From: Chitinophagaceae bacterium
GTDB lineage: Bacteria > Bacteroidota > Bacteroidia > Chitinophagales > Chitinophagaceae
DNA length: 7,838 nt
Direction: 5' to 3'
NCBI GenBank assembly: GCA_003167015.1
Contig: PMUF01000530.1
Coordinates: 1-7,838 of the forward strand
Shown here: in pieces, positions 6,297-7,838 of the stretch
Layout: each line of letters starts with the position of its first letter
How positions within the stretch are numbered: the first letter of the stretch is position 1
Notes under the pieces: generated by a model
What the model saw: only the letters and a program-made list of their open reading frames with translations
What the model was told of the DNA's origin: nothing
The model's database searches: none
Translations under genes and position numbers: made by a program

Positions 6297-7103
6297 ATGA
6301 AGAAAATTCTTTCCATATTGTTGTTGTCCGCTCTTTCCGCGGGACAAGCGCTTTTTGCCCAGCAAGTCCCCGCCCGGCCCGATCCGCCACGGCTGGTCAA
6401 CGATATTGCCCATGTAATGACGGAAGACCAGGTGTCGGCGCTGGAGCGTAAGCTGGATGCCTATGACGACAGCACTTCCAATCAAATCGTCATTGTCACG
6501 GTGCCTACCACCGGGGATTATTCCATCGAGGACTATGCGCTGAAGATCTTACGGGACTGGGGGGTTGGGAACAAAAAGAATAACAATGGCGTCGTCGTCC
6601 TGGCTGCCATTCAGGATCGTAAAGTCACCATTTCAACCGGTTATGGGCTGGAAGGCGCCATTCCGGATATTACCGCCAAATCGATCATCGACAATTCGAT
6701 CGTACCCAATTTCAAGGGGGGCAGTGATGATAATTATTACCGTGGCCTCGATGGGGCGGTCGATGACCTCATTAAAGCGGCAGCCGGCGAATACAAGGCT
6801 CCGCAGGGATATGCACAGCGCGGGCGGCATTCCAATGGTTGGGGGGGGAATATTATCGGGCTGATTGTCATTATCTTTATTATCATCATTTTCGTCTCCC
6901 GCGGCAGAGGGGGCGGGGGAGGAGGAGGCGGCCTTTTTGGCGGCAGCGGCATCCTGCCCTTCATCATCGGTGACATGATAGGCAGCAGCATGCGGGGCGG
7001 CGGCGGTGGCGGCGGTGGCTGGTCAGGCGGCGGTGGTGGTGGTGGCTTCGGGGGGTTTGGCGGCGGCAGCGGCGGCGGTGGTGGCGCCAGCGGCAGTTGG
7101 TAA
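6297..7103 (+). CDS. Secreted, membrane-anchored TPM-domain protein with glycine-rich tail (YgcG-like)
   Basis: A 268-residue protein, last gene of the lemA operon, 31 bp after the short TPM gene. The start at ATG 6297 gives a clean signal peptide (MKKILSILLLSALSAGQALFAQ, residues 1-22); in-frame starts further upstream bury it and overlap the previous gene. The TPM domain spans about 32-162: LVNDIAHVMTEDQVSALE at 33-50, QIVIVTVPT at 63-71, NNGVVVLAAIQDRKVTISTGYGLEG at 96-120 (continuous blocks), IPDITAKSI at 122-130 and the Asp-rich end near 152-158. A strong membrane helix follows at about 186-200 (IIGLIVIIFIIIIFV). The tail, 201-268, is mostly glycine and ends GASGSW, the usual ending of such proteins. 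The TPM domain therefore sits in the periplasm, anchored in the inner membrane. Its role with LemA is inferred from operon structure. A run of eight G (6841-6848) precedes the anchor. Confidence 0.92.
   Translation: MKKILSILLLSALSAGQALFAQQVPARPDPPRLVNDIAHVMTEDQVSALERKLDAYDDSTSNQIVIVTVPTTGDYSIEDYALKILRDWGVGNKKNNNGVVVLAAIQDRKVTISTGYGLEGAIPDITAKSIIDNSIVPNFKGGSDDNYYRGLDGAVDDLIKAAAGEYKAPQGYAQRGRHSNGWGGNIIGLIVIIFIIIIFVSRGRGGGGGGGGLFGGSGILPFIIGDMIGSSMRGGGGGGGGWSGGGGGGGFGGFGGGSGGGGGASGSW
6903..7099 (+). repeat. GGN low-complexity tract encoding the glycine-rich tail
   Basis: Repeated glycine codons (GGC, GGT, GGA, GGG) from about 6903 to 7099 encode most of residues 203-268 of the TPM protein. They are interrupted at 6934-6996 by a short non-repetitive part (LFGGSGILPFIIGDMIGSSM). 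Tail length often varies between relatives, and the region is a likely spot for replication slippage and for assembly error. Confidence 0.8.
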
Positions 7104-7110
7104 ATAATTA

Positions 7111-7143
7111 AAAAGCCCCGGATCGATCCGGGGCCTTCTTTTT
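7111..7143. terminator. Bidirectional intrinsic terminator between convergent genes
   Basis: GCCCCGGATCGATCCGGGGC at 7115-7134 is a perfect palindrome that folds as an 8-bp GC-rich stem with a TCGA loop. It is flanked on the left by five A (7110-7114 region) and on the right by CTTCTTTTT. Read either way the hairpin is followed by a T-rich stretch, so it can end both the lemA-TPM operon (+) and the HEAT-repeat gene (-). It starts 11 bp after the operon's last stop codon. Confidence 0.9.
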
Positions 7144-7166
7144 GAAGACGTTATTGATCGGCTCGT

Positions 7167-7838
7167 TCATTTGTTTTCCGCCGCCAGCTTGGTATTAATA
7201 TAATCCGCCTGATCTGCCAGGCCCGCTGCCTGTTTGTGTTTGGCAATTCCTTTCAATGCATTGTTAAAATAGGGATCGGTCTGCCCGCGGTAGGCCTGGG
7301 GGATCGCCTCCTTAAACTTGATCAGCAGATCCACTCCTTTTTTGAGCTTGTCCGTATTGGTGACTTTGATCAACAGGCTGGCATAAGGCATCAGGAACTC
7401 GAACTTATTCTGACTCACCGGCATCTTGTCAAAATTATCCGATATCACATCGAAGTCGTTCTCACTGCCGAATTTGATCAGCACACCCGAAATCGCAGCT
7501 GACAACTCTCCTTTGGCGGGTGCTTTCATCAGCTGTCTGGCCACGGAGAGAGCCTTGGTGCTATCGATTTGCGCAAGGGCTTCCAGTGCATTGCCCGACA
7601 CGGTATAGGAAGAGTCGCTTGTGGCCTTAAGGAACAACGGTTCGTAAGTGGGATTACCATAGCTGCCCAGCAATTCGATAGCTTTGGCCTTCACCACGCG
7701 GCTGGGATCATGAGTGGCCACCTCCGCAATCAGCGGCTCGAATTCCTTGGCAACGACGTCCCTTTTCAGATCCAGTTTGGATAAAGTATATGACCTTAGT
7801 TTATAGAATCGGTCCTTTAAACCTGCCTTCAGCAGGTC
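7167..7838 (-). CDS. HEAT-repeat C-terminal region, probably M1-family aminopeptidase (5' end outside window)
   Basis: The frame is open from the right window edge to TGA at 7169-7167, giving 223 residues. A GTG at 7721 is not the start, because the same frame and the same helical pattern continue upstream (DLLKAGLKDRFYKLRSYTLSKLD). The protein is a series of helix pairs of the HEAT/ARM type, for example DPSRVVKAKAIELLGSYG, then SYTVSGNALEALAQID, then GELSAAISGVLIKFG. It ends in YFNNALKGIAKHKQAAGLADQADYINTKLAAENK, given here as linked segments. This resembles the C-terminal region of Bacteroidota M1 metallopeptidases (aminopeptidase N-like). The zinc site (HExxH) would lie outside the window, so the assignment rests on recalled family resemblance. 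A HEAT-repeat protein of another kind is possible. It converges with the lemA-TPM operon and shares its terminator. Confidence 0.75.
   Translation of the reverse strand, partial: DLLKAGLKDRFYKLRSYTLSKLDLKRDVVAKEFEPLIAEVATHDPSRVVKAKAIELLGSYGNPTYEPLFLKATSDSSYTVSGNALEALAQIDSTKALSVARQLMKAPAKGELSAAISGVLIKFGSENDFDVISDNFDKMPVSQNKFEFLMPYASLLIKVTNTDKLKKGVDLLIKFKEAIPQAYRGQTDPYFNNALKGIAKHKQAAGLADQADYINTKLAAENK

Noticed and set aside
5795..6400. 201-codon minus-strand ORF across the two TPM genes
   Set aside because: It is antisense to two recognisable TPM genes and has no family-like motif.
7719..7721. GTG as start of a 184-residue HEAT protein
   Set aside because: The frame stays open with matching helical repeats to the window edge, so the true start lies outside.
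1..7838. CRISPR arrays, insertion sequences, tRNA/rRNA genes or defence genes
   Set aside because: Reading both strands showed no spaced repeats of CRISPR type, no transposase, no terminal inverted repeats and no RNA-gene signature; every long stretch is explained by the genes listed.

Overview
The window looks like ordinary chromosome from a Bacteroidota bacterium, most likely a Chitinophagaceae relative with near-balanced GC. The protein families point this way: a stand-alone MacB/FtsX-type permease, a Tat-exported Gfo/Idh/MocA oxidoreductase beside a DUF6807 (PmoA-like) protein, a LemA-TPM-TPM operon, and an M1-peptidase-type HEAT tail. So do the TAnnTTTG-type promoter boxes and the lack of clear Shine-Dalgarno sequences. 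This is judged by eye; no database search was possible.

Layout, left to right. Positions 1-152 (-) hold the N-terminus of a medium-chain (zinc/quinone-type) dehydrogenase. It diverges, across a 137-bp AT-rich promoter region, from a large ABC-transporter permease at 290 (+). The permease reading frame is interrupted by an in-frame TAG at 2450-2452. The same frame then runs on for 69 family-like codons to a TGA at 2660-2662, so this looks like a nonsense mutation that removes the last two membrane helices. Thirteen bp further on, the convergent Gfo/Idh/MocA oxidoreductase (2676-4037, -) ends. Its start faces that of a secreted DUF6807 protein (4104-5150, +) across a 66-bp divergent promoter region carrying a 9-bp direct repeat. 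The two are probably a sugar-related periplasmic pair.

From 5209 to 7103 (+) lies a compact three-gene operon: a LemA-family membrane protein, a short TPM-domain protein without signal peptide or anchor, and a secreted, membrane-anchored TPM protein with a long glycine-rich tail. It ends at a strong hairpin (7115-7134) placed to serve also as terminator for the convergent last gene. That gene (7167 to the window edge, -) is the C-terminal part of a HEAT-repeat protein, probably an M1-family aminopeptidase.

I see no mobile element, CRISPR array, tRNA, rRNA or clear new system. The points most worth a second look are the interrupted permease, the direct repeat between the oxidoreductase and DUF6807 genes, and the LemA-TPM-TPM operon with its G8 tract just before the membrane anchor.
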